Counted from the stretch's first letter, positions 1 through 6,317 are shown. The stretch: 8,910 nt of DNA from JASFHF01 sp050123335 (GCA_050123335.1 JASFHH010000060.1:1-8910); one strand, 5' to 3'. Program-made: numbers and translations. Notes: generated by a model from the sequence alone, not told the origin.

Positions 1-777
1 CTCCTTTTTCACAACCTTAAGTTTGCCCAATTTTCTTAACATTCTTTTCCTGAATGCTGCAAGTTCCATTTTTGATTTAATTATCTCTGGAGTCATAAAA
101 AGAACATTTTTCTTTTTCACACCATATGTAGAAGAGAAATTTTTCCTAAATGTATTTACATCAAATTCAGTAGGTTGTAACCTGCAATTCACAATGAATA
201 TGCTAGATTCAGCATAATCTTTTTTCATAAATTCTTCCAAACACTCCGCATCTTTTATATGATGTTTTTGCAAGCGTAAAACTTTATTGCGTTCAGTTTC
301 GTAATCAATTACAATCACTGCGCCGCGTATTGACCTTGCATATTGTATGGTAAGTAACTTAGCTAAAAATATAGCAAGTCTAGCTTCTGTTCCACGAGTA
401 TCTCGAAATCCGGGCCAATCACAATAATAAATATCACTTTTATCTACATTTTTAAATGCTTCTGGATACAAAGTTTCTGATTGGTCAATATGCCCCATTT
501 TTGCTAATTTCAAATTTCCATTTTGATTATTAATAATCAATGCTGGGCGCAAAACCACTTTTCCTTTATTATTTTTATATTTTGATAATACCATTTTAAA
601 ATTTTGTCCAAGCAACATATTAATAGTTGTGCTCTTTCCTGCTCCTAAAGCGCCAATAAAAAGCACTAAATCTTTTCCTTTTATTTCTTCCAATTTAGGA
701 ATACTTTTGAGCATTAATTGATTCAGTAAAACAGGGTTAAATTCCTCATCAATCTTGTCTTTAATGATTTTAAACAT
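1..777 (-). CDS. P-loop GTPase-like protein, 3' end outside the window
   Basis: This reading frame is open for 259 codons from an ATG at 775-777 and runs off the left edge, so the C-terminus is missing. A strong ribosome binding site, GGGAGG (784-789), lies 6 nt before the ATG. The protein has a Walker A loop, GALGAGKST (residues 42-50), and a DxxG-type G3 motif, DWPGFRDTRG (120-129). This spacing and the PGF.DT pattern recall dynamin/septin/AIG1-like GTPases rather than small Ras-like ones. A clear NKxD G4 motif is not seen; the equivalent strand reads FIVNCRLQP (194-202), so base specificity is uncertain. No signal peptide or membrane segment is apparent. The preceding gene on the same strand is a LuxR-type regulator ending 185 bp upstream, and a promoter-like region with dyads lies between them. 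The function is unknown. A host-directed or stress-related NTPase is possible, but that is inference. The call of NTP-binding protein is firm; GTPase is likely. Confidence 0.8.
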   Translation of the reverse strand, partial: MFKIIKDKIDEEFNPVLLNQLMLKSIPKLEEIKGKDLVLFIGALGAGKSTTINMLLGQNFKMVLSKYKNNKGKVVLRPALIINNQNGNLKLAKMGHIDQSETLYPEAFKNVDKSDIYYCDWPGFRDTRGTEARLAIFLAKLLTIQYARSIRGAVIVIDYETERNKVLRLQKHHIKDAECLEEFMKKDYAESSIFIVNCRLQPTEFDVNTFRKNFSSTYGVKKKNVLFMTPEIIKSKMELAAFRKRMLRKLGKLKVVKKE

Positions 778-801
778 GCTAATCCTCCCATGTTAATTTT
801 C

Positions 802-830
802 ACTCTAAAATTAGAGTTCCACACTTGTGG
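802..830. repeat. Two adjacent small dyads in the GTPase leader
   Basis: ACTCTAA-AA-TTAGAGT (802-817) is followed one base later by CCACA-CT-TGTGG (819-830). Both lie between the predicted transcription start and the ribosome binding site of the GTPase gene. They could be operator half-sites or small leader hairpins. Nothing identifies a binding protein. Confidence 0.35.
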
Positions 831-853
831 CACTATTTCAAAATCAGGTGTCT

Positions 854-900
854 ATTATGCTCATTTAAATTTTCATGTATATAGGGTCCAATTCCCTATA
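854..900 (-). promoter_or_regulatory. Candidate GTPase-gene promoter with an upstream 21-bp dyad
   Basis: On the minus strand CATAAT (854-859) matches the -10 consensus at 5 of 6 bases, with no good -35 at 17 bp. The dyad TATAGGG-N7-CCCTATA (880-900) sits just upstream. If transcription starts near 847, the dyad centre (890) lies at about -43. That position and a length of about 20 bp are typical of class II sites of LuxR-type activators that replace a poor -35. A LuxR-family gene is immediately upstream, so regulation by that protein is a reasonable inference but unproven. Confidence 0.4.
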
Positions 901-962
901 CTTAAACTTTAAATAAGTTTACTAATATCCTATCTACCACATCTCTGGGATTCATTTATAAT

Positions 963-1814
963 CTATAATTTCAAAGCAGCGCTAAATAATAGATTATTAC
1001 GAAAAAAGTCGCACAATTCTCTTACCGAATTGGTGTTGGTCTTCTGTTTCATATGCTCAACATGGTTATCAACAGTTTTAGGTGATATTTTAAGTAATTT
1101 ACCCACTTCCTTAAAAGTTTTTTGCCGCATCAACAAGTACAAACACTGCATTTCTTTTTCAGTTAAATAATTGCTATTATTTCCTACATCATAGTAAAAT
1201 CTTTTTACGGCAATTTTTTGGTTAATCAGGCTATAATCTTGAATTTTGTGAGCGCAGATATGAAAATAATCATGTGATTTATTTGGTTTTAGCTGAATTA
1301 TTTGCAAATATTTTCGTAAAAATTTATCTCGATGAATCTCATTTTTAAAATATTCGATAAAATTTAAAAATACTTCACGATTTTCATGATATATTTGGGG
1401 CATTTTTTCATCATTACTGGGTGCTGCAAATATATAGCTATCGATGTATTTTGCTGATTTATCAACCACTAATAATCTTTGACCAAAATTATAATCATGC
1501 ATATCTTTATTAAGATTCACAAACATCTTCGAAGTAGCATCAATCCTCTCACAAAAGGAATTATCCCAAATATAATAACCAGAATGTACTGAATCAAAAC
1601 TAGAGTTTCCCACATCAGCAAGATAGTATTCTCTTTCTAAATAATGTTTTAACCAAGATTGTGAACTTGCAACACCTGTTATAGTGTGATCGGAAGTAGC
1701 TCTAACATGAGAGAAATAATTAATAGCTGTACTATCAAACAAAGGCTTACAAATTTCTTTTACATCCTGAGCATACTGAACACAAAACATTTTTTCTATA
1801 TTCTTGTTGTCCAT
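963..1814 (-). CDS. LuxR-family transcriptional regulator
   Basis: This 283-residue protein has a C-terminal GerE/LuxR helix-turn-helix at about residues 216-272. The family signature is visible: LTEKEMQCLYLL, then KTFKEVGKLL, then the recognition helix SPKTVDNHVEHM (244-255). It would bind a DNA dyad as a dimer. Residues 1 to about 200 form a sensor half without a response-regulator receiver domain. It resembles the PAS/autoinducer-like N-termini of orphan LuxR proteins in Legionellales. No synthase gene is nearby, so a ligand cannot be assigned. The ATG at 1812-1814 has GGAG (1823-1826) 8 nt upstream. The gene lies 185 bp upstream of the GTPase gene on the same strand and is divergent from the effector-like gene at 2218, so either could be a target. 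The assignment to the family is firm; its signal and targets are unknown. Confidence 0.9.
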   Translation of the reverse strand: MDNKNIEKMFCVQYAQDVKEICKPLFDSTAINYFSHVRATSDHTITGVASSQSWLKHYLEREYYLADVGNSSFDSVHSGYYIWDNSFCERIDATSKMFVNLNKDMHDYNFGQRLLVVDKSAKYIDSYIFAAPSNDEKMPQIYHENREVFLNFIEYFKNEIHRDKFLRKYLQIIQLKPNKSHDYFHICAHKIQDYSLINQKIAVKRFYYDVGNNSNYLTEKEMQCLYLLMRQKTFKEVGKLLKISPKTVDNHVEHMKQKTNTNSVRELCDFFRNNLLFSAALKL

Positions 1815-1880
1815 TCAATGTACTCCATAATTTAACAGAAAAAATGGTAACATCCCTAGGTGCCCTGCCTTTTCGTATTC

Positions 1881-1904
1881 TGCATTGATTATCATTAGAA
1901 TATA
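1881..1904 (-). promoter_or_regulatory. Fur-box-like site beside a possible LuxR-gene -10
   Basis: On the minus strand, 1881-1899 matches the 19-bp Fur consensus at 13 of 19 positions, including 12 consecutive bases, TAATGATAATCA. TATATT (1899-1904) directly adjoins it and could be the -10 of the LuxR gene, although no clear -35 is present. The site lies about 70-85 bp upstream of the LuxR start codon. In such AT-rich DNA a match of this quality can arise by chance. Confidence 0.25.
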
Positions 1905-2048
1905 TATCCACTGCCATTAACCACATGATTTTTATTTTTGACTGTCGCTGCAGATTTTATTCCTAAAATCCTCAAAAAATCAACAAAATCTATCAAAAAA
2001 TTTCAGTTTTATTATTTATAGCATCATCATGATTATGTATTTAGAGCT

Positions 2049-2076
2049 TTATCATCAATTAATGATAAGGTATAAT
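2049..2076 (+). promoter_or_regulatory. Dyad overlapping an upstream TATAAT box
   Basis: TTATCAT-N6-ATGATAA (2049-2068) is a perfect 7-bp-arm inverted repeat ending two bases before TATAAT (2071-2076). The dyad occupies the -35 to spacer region of that possible rightward promoter, the geometry of a repressor operator. The -35 itself is poor (TTTATC, 2048-2053, 17-bp spacing). It may give a second, longer transcript of the effector-like gene. Confidence 0.35.
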
Positions 2077-2140
2077 GCTGCAAATTTATTGAAAAAAAAC
2101 AAAAAAAAATGGCAAAAAAACCCGAAGAAAGTTCAGTGCC

Positions 2141-2157
2141 CTTAAGATTTTCTTAAG
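2141..2157 (+). promoter_or_regulatory. PmrA-box-like direct repeat
   Basis: The sequence is CTTAAG-ATTTT-CTTAAG: two identical half-sites spaced 11 bp apart. This fits the known YTTAAK-N5-YTTAAK PmrA box of enterobacteria and the related tandem TTAA-type element through which PmrA activates many Legionella and Coxiella Dot/Icm effector genes. It sits 10 bp upstream of a perfect TATAAT and overlaps the expected -35, as for OmpR-family activators. The same bases also read as a palindrome, CTTAAGA-TTT-TCTTAAG, so a dyad-binding regulator remains possible. Confidence 0.6.
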
Positions 2158-2167
2158 AATTAATAGG

Positions 2168-2173
2168 TATAAT
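2168..2173 (+). promoter_or_regulatory. -10 box of the effector-like gene
   Basis: A perfect TATAAT lies 44 bp before the start codon. No TTGACA-like -35 exists at 16-18 bp; that place is taken by the CTTAAG repeat, suggesting a promoter that needs an activator. Transcription would start near 2180, giving a leader of about 38 nt. Confidence 0.6.
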
Positions 2174-2217
2174 TTGAACATGATGTAATGCTTATTATTC
2201 TAAAGGAGAAACATTAA

Positions 2218-3159
2218 ATGATGCAAAAAACATCCTTAGTGGATAAATTATCAAATCTAAAATTAAAGACTTTAACGACTCAAAAAAGTCTTTTTTTCTC
2301 TGGAAAAAGATTTTTACTTTCCAATGAGAATTACATGATAAATAATATCATTGAGTCACTAAAGAAACAGCTACCAAAGAAAAATAATAAGATGATTCAC
2401 ATAGGCATGCTAGTTGGTGAAAGTCATCTTTTATCATTACTTTCAGAGTTAAAAGGCTATCTCGATGTTATCATCGTATTTGATATTAATCCTAAATTGC
2501 ACCAATATATTAAATTTTTAAGAAAAATTCTTGAATCATCAAAAGATGTTAATGATTTTATAGCCAAATATACAAAACAAGCTAAAAAAAGTGGATTTCC
2601 TAATATTGAAAAAATTAAACAAAAAGTTAAATTAATACCTAAAAAATATTTTTTCTTAACGAAAGATAACTTTGCATTATGCCAACAAGCTATCAGGGAA
2701 ATAAAAATAGTAAATGTTTTAGGTGATTTTTTCGATACATCACATGTTAAGCAGATTCAGCAAATAATTGAATCATCAAAACAATATAAGATTTGCTTTC
2801 TTAATATAACTAACTTAAAAGAATATGCGAAGAAAAAAATGAAGGATTTTCAAACAAATCTTAACAACCTATCAAAAGACAAGCCAATCATTATGTATAG
2901 TGGCATCAAACACAAAACATTTAACACTCCAATTACTTATCCGCCTCAATTAACTGATGATCCTGATCTAAAAAAAATGAAAATTAAGCAAGAAAAAACA
3001 TCGCCTTTGGAAAATATATTATACGGTTCACAAGAAAAACCTGAAGACAAAATTGACAATATTTTTGAAGTACTGCAAGATCTTAAGGAGTTGATGGGGA
3101 TTGATAACGCATATAAAGAAGATGATATAAATAATAATAACCCAAAGTTTAATTTTTAA
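2218..3159 (+). CDS. Hypothetical protein, candidate Dot/Icm effector with possible methyltransferase-like fold
   Basis: I do not recognise this 313-residue protein from a named family. It is soluble-looking, Lys/Asn-rich, and has no signal peptide or membrane helix. Residues 58-100 read as strand-glycine turn-helix-strand with an acidic end (IHIGM at 60-64, VIIVFDINP at 84-92). Later come VLGDFFD (167-173), FLNITNLKEY (194-203) and PIIMYSG (223-229). That order of strands and acidic turns resembles a Rossmann SAM-methyltransferase core, but a GxGxG motif is absent, so this is tentative. The last 45 residues are rich in Glu/Asp (E273, E276, D277, D280, E284, D288, E291, E301-D303), like the E-block secretion signal of Dot/Icm substrates. 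AAGGAG (2203-2208) lies 9 nt before the ATG at 2218; a second ATG follows at 2221. The PmrA-box-like promoter upstream supports the effector reading. No partner gene shares its transcript. Confidence 0.75.
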   Translation: MMQKTSLVDKLSNLKLKTLTTQKSLFFSGKRFLLSNENYMINNIIESLKKQLPKKNNKMIHIGMLVGESHLLSLLSELKGYLDVIIVFDINPKLHQYIKFLRKILESSKDVNDFIAKYTKQAKKSGFPNIEKIKQKVKLIPKKYFFLTKDNFALCQQAIREIKIVNVLGDFFDTSHVKQIQQIIESSKQYKICFLNITNLKEYAKKKMKDFQTNLNNLSKDKPIIMYSGIKHKTFNTPITYPPQLTDDPDLKKMKIKQEKTSPLENILYGSQEKPEDKIDNIFEVLQDLKELMGIDNAYKEDDINNNNPKFNF

Positions 3160-3186
3160 AAAACATCTTCTTCTATCAAAGAACTA

Positions 3187-3215
3187 TTCAATAAATTTTT
3201 CATTTATTGTATAAT
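3187..3215 (+). promoter_or_regulatory. Promoter with spacer dyad before the flavodoxin/ferredoxin gene
   Basis: TATAAT (3210-3215) has a weak -35, TTCAAT (3187-3192), at 17 bp. CAATAAAT-N5-ATTTATTG (3189-3209) is a perfect 8-bp-arm inverted repeat filling the space between the two boxes. This is the layout expected of an operator. The dyad does not match FNR, Fur or LexA consensus. It could also be an AT-rich hairpin ending the upstream transcript, though no T-run follows. Confidence 0.5.
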
Positions 3216-3248
3216 AACAATTTCATTTCTACGTAAAAGGAAAAAACC

Positions 3249-4001
3249 ATGCAAGGAAACATTATCGACATATACTACTTTTCTGGTACTGGGAACACTT
3301 TGCTGGTGGTTAACGAAATCGCTAAAGCACTACAACAACATGGCAAAGAAGTTAATTTGTATAAGATCACTGATAATGATCCAAGTACGATAAATCTAAA
3401 ACACGTTATTGGTCTTGCATTTCCAGTTGCGGTATTTTCCACTTATCCATTTGTGTGGGATTTTATTAATAAATTACCGCTTACAGACGGTACAGAAATT
3501 TTTATGTTGGATTCACTTGCAGGATTTTCCGGCGGTATGGTTGGACCATTGAAAAAGGCCTTAAATAAAAAAGGTTACAATACTATCGGCGCATGCGAAT
3601 TTATTATGCCTGGCAATTACGGCAAAGCCATTCCATCACCTATAAAAATCAAGAAAAAAATTACTAACATGCGCGCCAAAGCTGCTAAATTTACAGAACT
3701 ATTGTTATCAGGCAAAGCACGTTGGCATCGTATACCTTTGCTATCTGATTTAGTCCGTTTACTTAGCCGCAGCAAGAAGCCATGGAAATCCATAGGCAAA
3801 AATATAACCATTGATAAAAATTTATGTAATAAATGTGGGGTATGCGCTAAACTTTGTCCTACTAAATGTATTAAAATGCAGGATTATCCAGAAAAACAAG
3901 ATGGTTGTGTTGCCTGTATGCGTTGTGTGGCTTTTTGTCCGCAAAATGCAATTTTATATAAAGGCAAACAAAAACGTTATAATGTATCACAATATGAGTA
4001 A
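3249..4001 (+). CDS. EFR1-type flavodoxin/4Fe-4S ferredoxin fusion protein
   Basis: This 250-residue cytoplasmic redox protein joins two electron carriers. Residues 5 to about 160 form a flavodoxin-like domain with the FMN phosphate loop SGTGNT (12-17). Residues about 185-237 hold two 4Fe-4S motifs: C193xxC196xxC199xxxC203P and C220xxC223xxC226xxxC230P. All eight cluster cysteines are present. The order flavodoxin then bacterial ferredoxin is that of EFR1-family proteins, which are inferred to pass single electrons to or from an unknown partner. The ATG has AAGGA (3237-3241) 7 nt upstream. The aminotransferase gene begins only 9 nt after the stop, so the two are probably co-transcribed, yet no known reaction links them. 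A radical SAM enzyme encoded at 6383-7870 would need a low-potential donor and is a conceivable partner. Family assignment is firm; the physiological role is unknown. Confidence 0.9.
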   Translation: MQGNIIDIYYFSGTGNTLLVVNEIAKALQQHGKEVNLYKITDNDPSTINLKHVIGLAFPVAVFSTYPFVWDFINKLPLTDGTEIFMLDSLAGFSGGMVGPLKKALNKKGYNTIGACEFIMPGNYGKAIPSPIKIKKKITNMRAKAAKFTELLLSGKARWHRIPLLSDLVRLLSRSKKPWKSIGKNITIDKNLCNKCGVCAKLCPTKCIKMQDYPEKQDGCVACMRCVAFCPQNAILYKGKQKRYNVSQYE

Positions 4002-4010
4002 TTTTTTATT

Positions 4011-5204
4011 ATGAAGATTGAATTATCAAAACTAGCAAACCGTATTGCGCCCTCACCTACAATGATGTTATCAGGACGCGCTAATGAATTAAAAGCACAA
4101 GGTAAAGATATTATTAGTTTAAGTGTCGGCGAACCCGATTTTGATACCCCGGAATTTATTAAAGAAGCAGCTCGACGCGCTTTGGCTGATGGCAAAACCA
4201 AATATACACCGGTTGCAGGTATTCCATCTTTACGCCAAGCTGTAGCAGATAAATTTGCACGCGAAAATAATTTACAGTATGAACCAAAACAGATTATTGT
4301 CTCTGCTGGCGCCAAGCAATGCATTTTTAATGCTTGCATGGCTTTACTAAATCCTGGCGATGAAGCGATCATTCCAGCACCTTATTGGGTAAGCTATCCG
4401 GATATTGTTAAAATTACCGATGCTGTGCCAATTTTTATTCCAACCAATATTGAACAAAAATACAAAATAACTGCAGAACAGCTCAAGCAAGCGATTACCA
4501 AAAAAACCAAATTGATAATTTTGAATAGCCCATCAAACCCATCAGGAGCGATTTACTCCAAAGAAGAACTTAAAGCATTAGCTGAGATTTTGCTCGCAAA
4601 TCCTGGAATTTACATTATAACTGATGACATCTATGAGCATATAACTTTTCGCAGTGAACCTTTTTATAATATTGTGAATGTCTGTCCAGAATTGTATGAG
4701 CGTACAGTTGTAGTTAACGGTCCTTCAAAAGCATACGCGATGACTGGATGGCGTATTGGTTATGCTGCATCCCCTGTTGAAATCACCAACGCGATGCAAA
4801 AAATTCAATCACAAAGCACTTCGTGCGCTTGCTCGATTGCACAAGTTGCAACTGAAACTGCTTTAACTGGTGACCAAACCTGCATTAAAACGATGCTGCA
4901 AGCTTTTAAACAGCGGCATGATTATGTATTTGAAGTCTTATCATCAATTGATGGTGTGGAAGTGACACCATCTGATGGAACTTTTTACACTTTCCCAAAT
5001 ATGCAGGCAATTATCGACAATGCAGAAGACATCAAAACTGATATAGAGCTGTCTGATCATTTATTAACCGAAGCTCATATTGCCATTACGCCAGGAACAG
5101 CTTTTGGTTTGCCAGGATCAATGCGGATTTCTTATGCAGTTGATATGGATAGCTTGTCAAACGCCTTAAATCGACTAAAATTATTTATTGACCAGATTAT
5201 GTAA
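4011..5204 (+). CDS. PLP-dependent class I aminotransferase (aspartate aminotransferase type, AspB/AatA-like)
   Basis: This 397-residue protein has the length and motifs of subgroup Ib aspartate aminotransferases, which exchange the amino group between aspartate and 2-oxoglutarate using pyridoxal phosphate. Visible residues are N176 in NSPSNPSG (172-179), which contacts the cofactor; D205 and Y208 in TDDIYEH; the Schiff-base lysine K240 in PSKAYAMTGWRIGYAA; and R372 in SMRISYA, which binds the substrate carboxylate. The enzyme is cytosolic and should act as a dimer. Related subgroup Ib enzymes can also accept prephenate or other amino acids, so substrate range is open. The ATG is 9 nt after the stop of the EFR1-type gene and no Shine-Dalgarno sequence is seen in the gap, which suggests translational coupling. 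The tRNA-Asn promoter overlaps the last codons. The gene looks intact. Confidence 0.93.
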   Translation: MKIELSKLANRIAPSPTMMLSGRANELKAQGKDIISLSVGEPDFDTPEFIKEAARRALADGKTKYTPVAGIPSLRQAVADKFARENNLQYEPKQIIVSAGAKQCIFNACMALLNPGDEAIIPAPYWVSYPDIVKITDAVPIFIPTNIEQKYKITAEQLKQAITKKTKLIILNSPSNPSGAIYSKEELKALAEILLANPGIYIITDDIYEHITFRSEPFYNIVNVCPELYERTVVVNGPSKAYAMTGWRIGYAASPVEITNAMQKIQSQSTSCACSIAQVATETALTGDQTCIKTMLQAFKQRHDYVFEVLSSIDGVEVTPSDGTFYTFPNMQAIIDNAEDIKTDIELSDHLLTEAHIAITPGTAFGLPGSMRISYAVDMDSLSNALNRLKLFIDQIM

Positions 5205-5216
5205 TCTGCATATACT
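5188..5216 (+). promoter_or_regulatory. tRNA-Asn promoter
   Basis: TTGACC (5188-5193) and TATACT (5211-5216) each match consensus at 5 of 6 bases and are 17 bp apart. Transcription would begin near 5223, about 16 nt before the mature tRNA. The -35 lies inside the end of the aminotransferase gene. Confidence 0.7.
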
Positions 5217-5238
5217 TTCGTTTTCTACTTTTTTGAGT

Positions 5239-5314
5239 TCCCCGATAGCTCAGTTGGTAGAGCAAGTGGCTGTTAACCACTGGGTCGCAAGTTCGAGTCT
5301 TGCTCGGGGAGCCA
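5239..5314 (+). tRNA. tRNA-Asn (anticodon GTT)
   Basis: A 76-nt cloverleaf including an encoded CCA. Acceptor stem TCCCCGA/TCGGGGA pairs perfectly. The D-stem is GCTC/GAGC, the anticodon stem AGTGG/CCACT with loop CTGTTAA (anticodon GTT at 5272-5274), the variable loop 5 nt, and the T-stem GCAAG/CTTGC with loop TTCGAGT. The discriminator base is G, as expected for tRNA-Asn. Its 3' end is the left copy of a threefold direct repeat, so it appears to serve as an integration site while remaining intact. Confidence 0.98.
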
Positions 5315-5349
5315 AATCGTTTTAAGTCTTTGATTTTATTAGATTTTTT
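5305..5349 (+). repeat. att-like direct repeat, copy 1 (tRNA-Asn 3' end and flank)
   Basis: CGGGGAGCCAAATCG (5305-5319) is repeated exactly at 6318-6332. The similarity continues without gaps to 5349/6362, with 37 of 45 positions identical, including TTGATTTTATTA (5330-5341). It comprises the last acceptor-stem bases, the discriminator and CCA, and about 35 bp of downstream DNA. Direct copies of a tRNA 3' end are the usual footprint of tyrosine-recombinase integration. Confidence 0.7.
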
Positions 5350-5365
5350 AATTGATTGGGTTTCT

Positions 5366-5887
5366 TTATTTCTTTTCCGAAAATGCTTGCGCTATAGTAG
5401 CCATTGGTAAAAACAATCGGGTTTTATGGTCAGGAAATTGAATAAACCCATAACGTTGATAAAACTTTATAGCACTTTCAGTTTTGGCGTTTACTACAAG
5501 GGAAAATGACGCAATGCTATTACTAATATCTAAACTACGTTTTAGCGCATCAACTAATAATAACTCCCCTAGCCTATTGCCTTGATATTTATTATCAACA
5601 GCCAAACGGCCTAACAAAGTTGCAGGAATTGTTGGATACCTTGGCAATTTTTTTATTGTTTTTTCAGGCAAATCCGTTAATAGAATGCTAGTAGCCGATA
5701 ACGTGTAATACCCTAAAACAGCATCGTGATTTTCCTTCGAAAGAATATAAGTAGCTGTTACAGAACGACGTTTGTCTTGTCCTGCTTGTTGCGTAATATA
5801 GCGATCTAGTGCTTCAATACCGCAAGAAAATCCCTTTTTATCATGTTTTTTGTCAAATGGTAATATCCGATATTTAAGCGTTTTCAT
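5366..5887 (-). CDS. GNAT acetyltransferase toxin of a TacT-type toxin-antitoxin pair
   Basis: This 173-residue protein has the usual size and sequence of GNAT toxins that acetylate the amino acid on charged tRNAs and so stop translation. The family start is clear: FDKKHDKKGFSCGIEALDRY (11-30) followed by QAGQDKRR. The acetyl-CoA loop reads LAVDNKYQGNRLGE (95-108), with R105 where many GNATs have glycine. The expected catalytic tyrosine is Y143 in KFYQRYGF. The ATG (5885-5887) lies inside the end of the antitoxin gene, a 14-nt overlap that couples their translation. The stop lies 52 bp from the tRNA-Asn CCA, inside the first cassette. The gene looks intact. Which tRNA it modifies cannot be read from sequence. 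Confidence 0.92.
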   Translation of the reverse strand: MKTLKYRILPFDKKHDKKGFSCGIEALDRYITQQAGQDKRRSVTATYILSKENHDAVLGYYTLSATSILLTDLPEKTIKKLPRYPTIPATLLGRLAVDNKYQGNRLGELLLVDALKRSLDISNSIASFSLVVNAKTESAIKFYQRYGFIQFPDHKTRLFLPMATIAQAFSEKK

Positions 5888-6173
5888 CCTTAGTTGCCTT
5901 TTTATTATAAAGTTTTATCGCTTTTTGCAATCGCTTATTAGGCTTATGTGGCCTTAACATTGCCTCAACAAAAATTTCTTGATCACGGAAAAATAGCTGC
6001 AGGATTTCGTGTTCTTTGATAATTTTCTTCGCCTCTTTTTGCAAAATGTTAATTGCAAAATCAGTTAAAGATTGACCCAATAAATTAGCCGCATGCTGAA
6101 ACAAGCGCTTTTGCTCTGTGGAAATACGCGCTTCAAGTCGTTTGGATTTTGTGTTTGCATGTCTTAGTTGCAT
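5874..6173 (-). CDS. DUF1778 (TacA-like) antitoxin
   Basis: This 99-residue protein is the partner of the GNAT toxin. Residues about 11-56 form a ribbon-helix-helix DNA-binding domain (RLEARISTEQKRLFQHAA and LGQSLTDFAINILQKEA). Residues about 60-89 (FFRDQEIFVEAML then PNKRLQKAIKLY) are the DUF1778 tail that wraps and neutralises the toxin. The ATG at 6171-6173 has AAGGTG (6181-6186) 7 nt upstream. It is the first gene of a two-gene operon with a 14-nt overlap. Antitoxin-first order and a palindromic site over its promoter fit the known autoregulation by the antitoxin/toxin complex. Confidence 0.92.
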   Translation of the reverse strand: MQLRHANTKSKRLEARISTEQKRLFQHAANLLGQSLTDFAINILQKEAKKIIKEHEILQLFFRDQEIFVEAMLRPHKPNKRLQKAIKLYNKKATKDENA

Positions 6174-6205
6174 AATTGCTCACCTTATAAATTAGTTACT
6201 ATGTA

Positions 6206-6234
6206 AGTGTACGTCATAATGCCGTACATGTCAA
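6206..6234 (-). promoter_or_regulatory. Toxin-antitoxin promoter with embedded operator
   Basis: On the minus strand a perfect TTGACA (6229-6234) lies 17 bp from TACACT (6206-6211; 4 of 6). The inverted repeat TGTACG-N9-CGTACA (6208-6228) covers the whole spacer and part of the -10. A ribbon-helix-helix antitoxin bound there would block RNA polymerase. Transcription would start near 6199. Confidence 0.7.
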
Positions 6235-6317
6235 GATAAAATGGCCTAAATCTTTAGATCTTAGCTGTTCCATGTTTTCCATGATCTCGTCACGAAAAGT
6301 TCGAAATTCGTTGAGAA

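Larger units (their letters stand above)
1815..2217. other. 403-bp divergent intergenic region
   Basis: This spacer separates the leftward LuxR gene from the rightward effector-like gene and carries control sites for both. It holds a Fur-box-like sequence on the LuxR side, a dyad with a TATAAT box at 2049-2076, A-rich runs at 2091-2120, and a PmrA-box-like promoter at 2141-2173. No convincing small ORF or RNA gene is seen. A short transcript starting near 2083 cannot be excluded. Confidence 0.6.

Noticed and set aside
23..217. 64-codon plus-strand open frame
   Set aside because: It lies antisense inside the P-loop GTPase gene, which has clear motifs and a strong ribosome binding site.
2091..2120. 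A-rich runs as a transposon end or slippage site
   Set aside because: They are simple homopolymer tracts in a spacer with no target duplication or neighbouring transposase.
3617..4372. Open frames at 3617-3811 (-), 3811-4014 (+) and 3977-4372 (-)
   Set aside because: All overlap the EFR1-type or aminotransferase genes in other frames and show no family motif or ribosome binding site.
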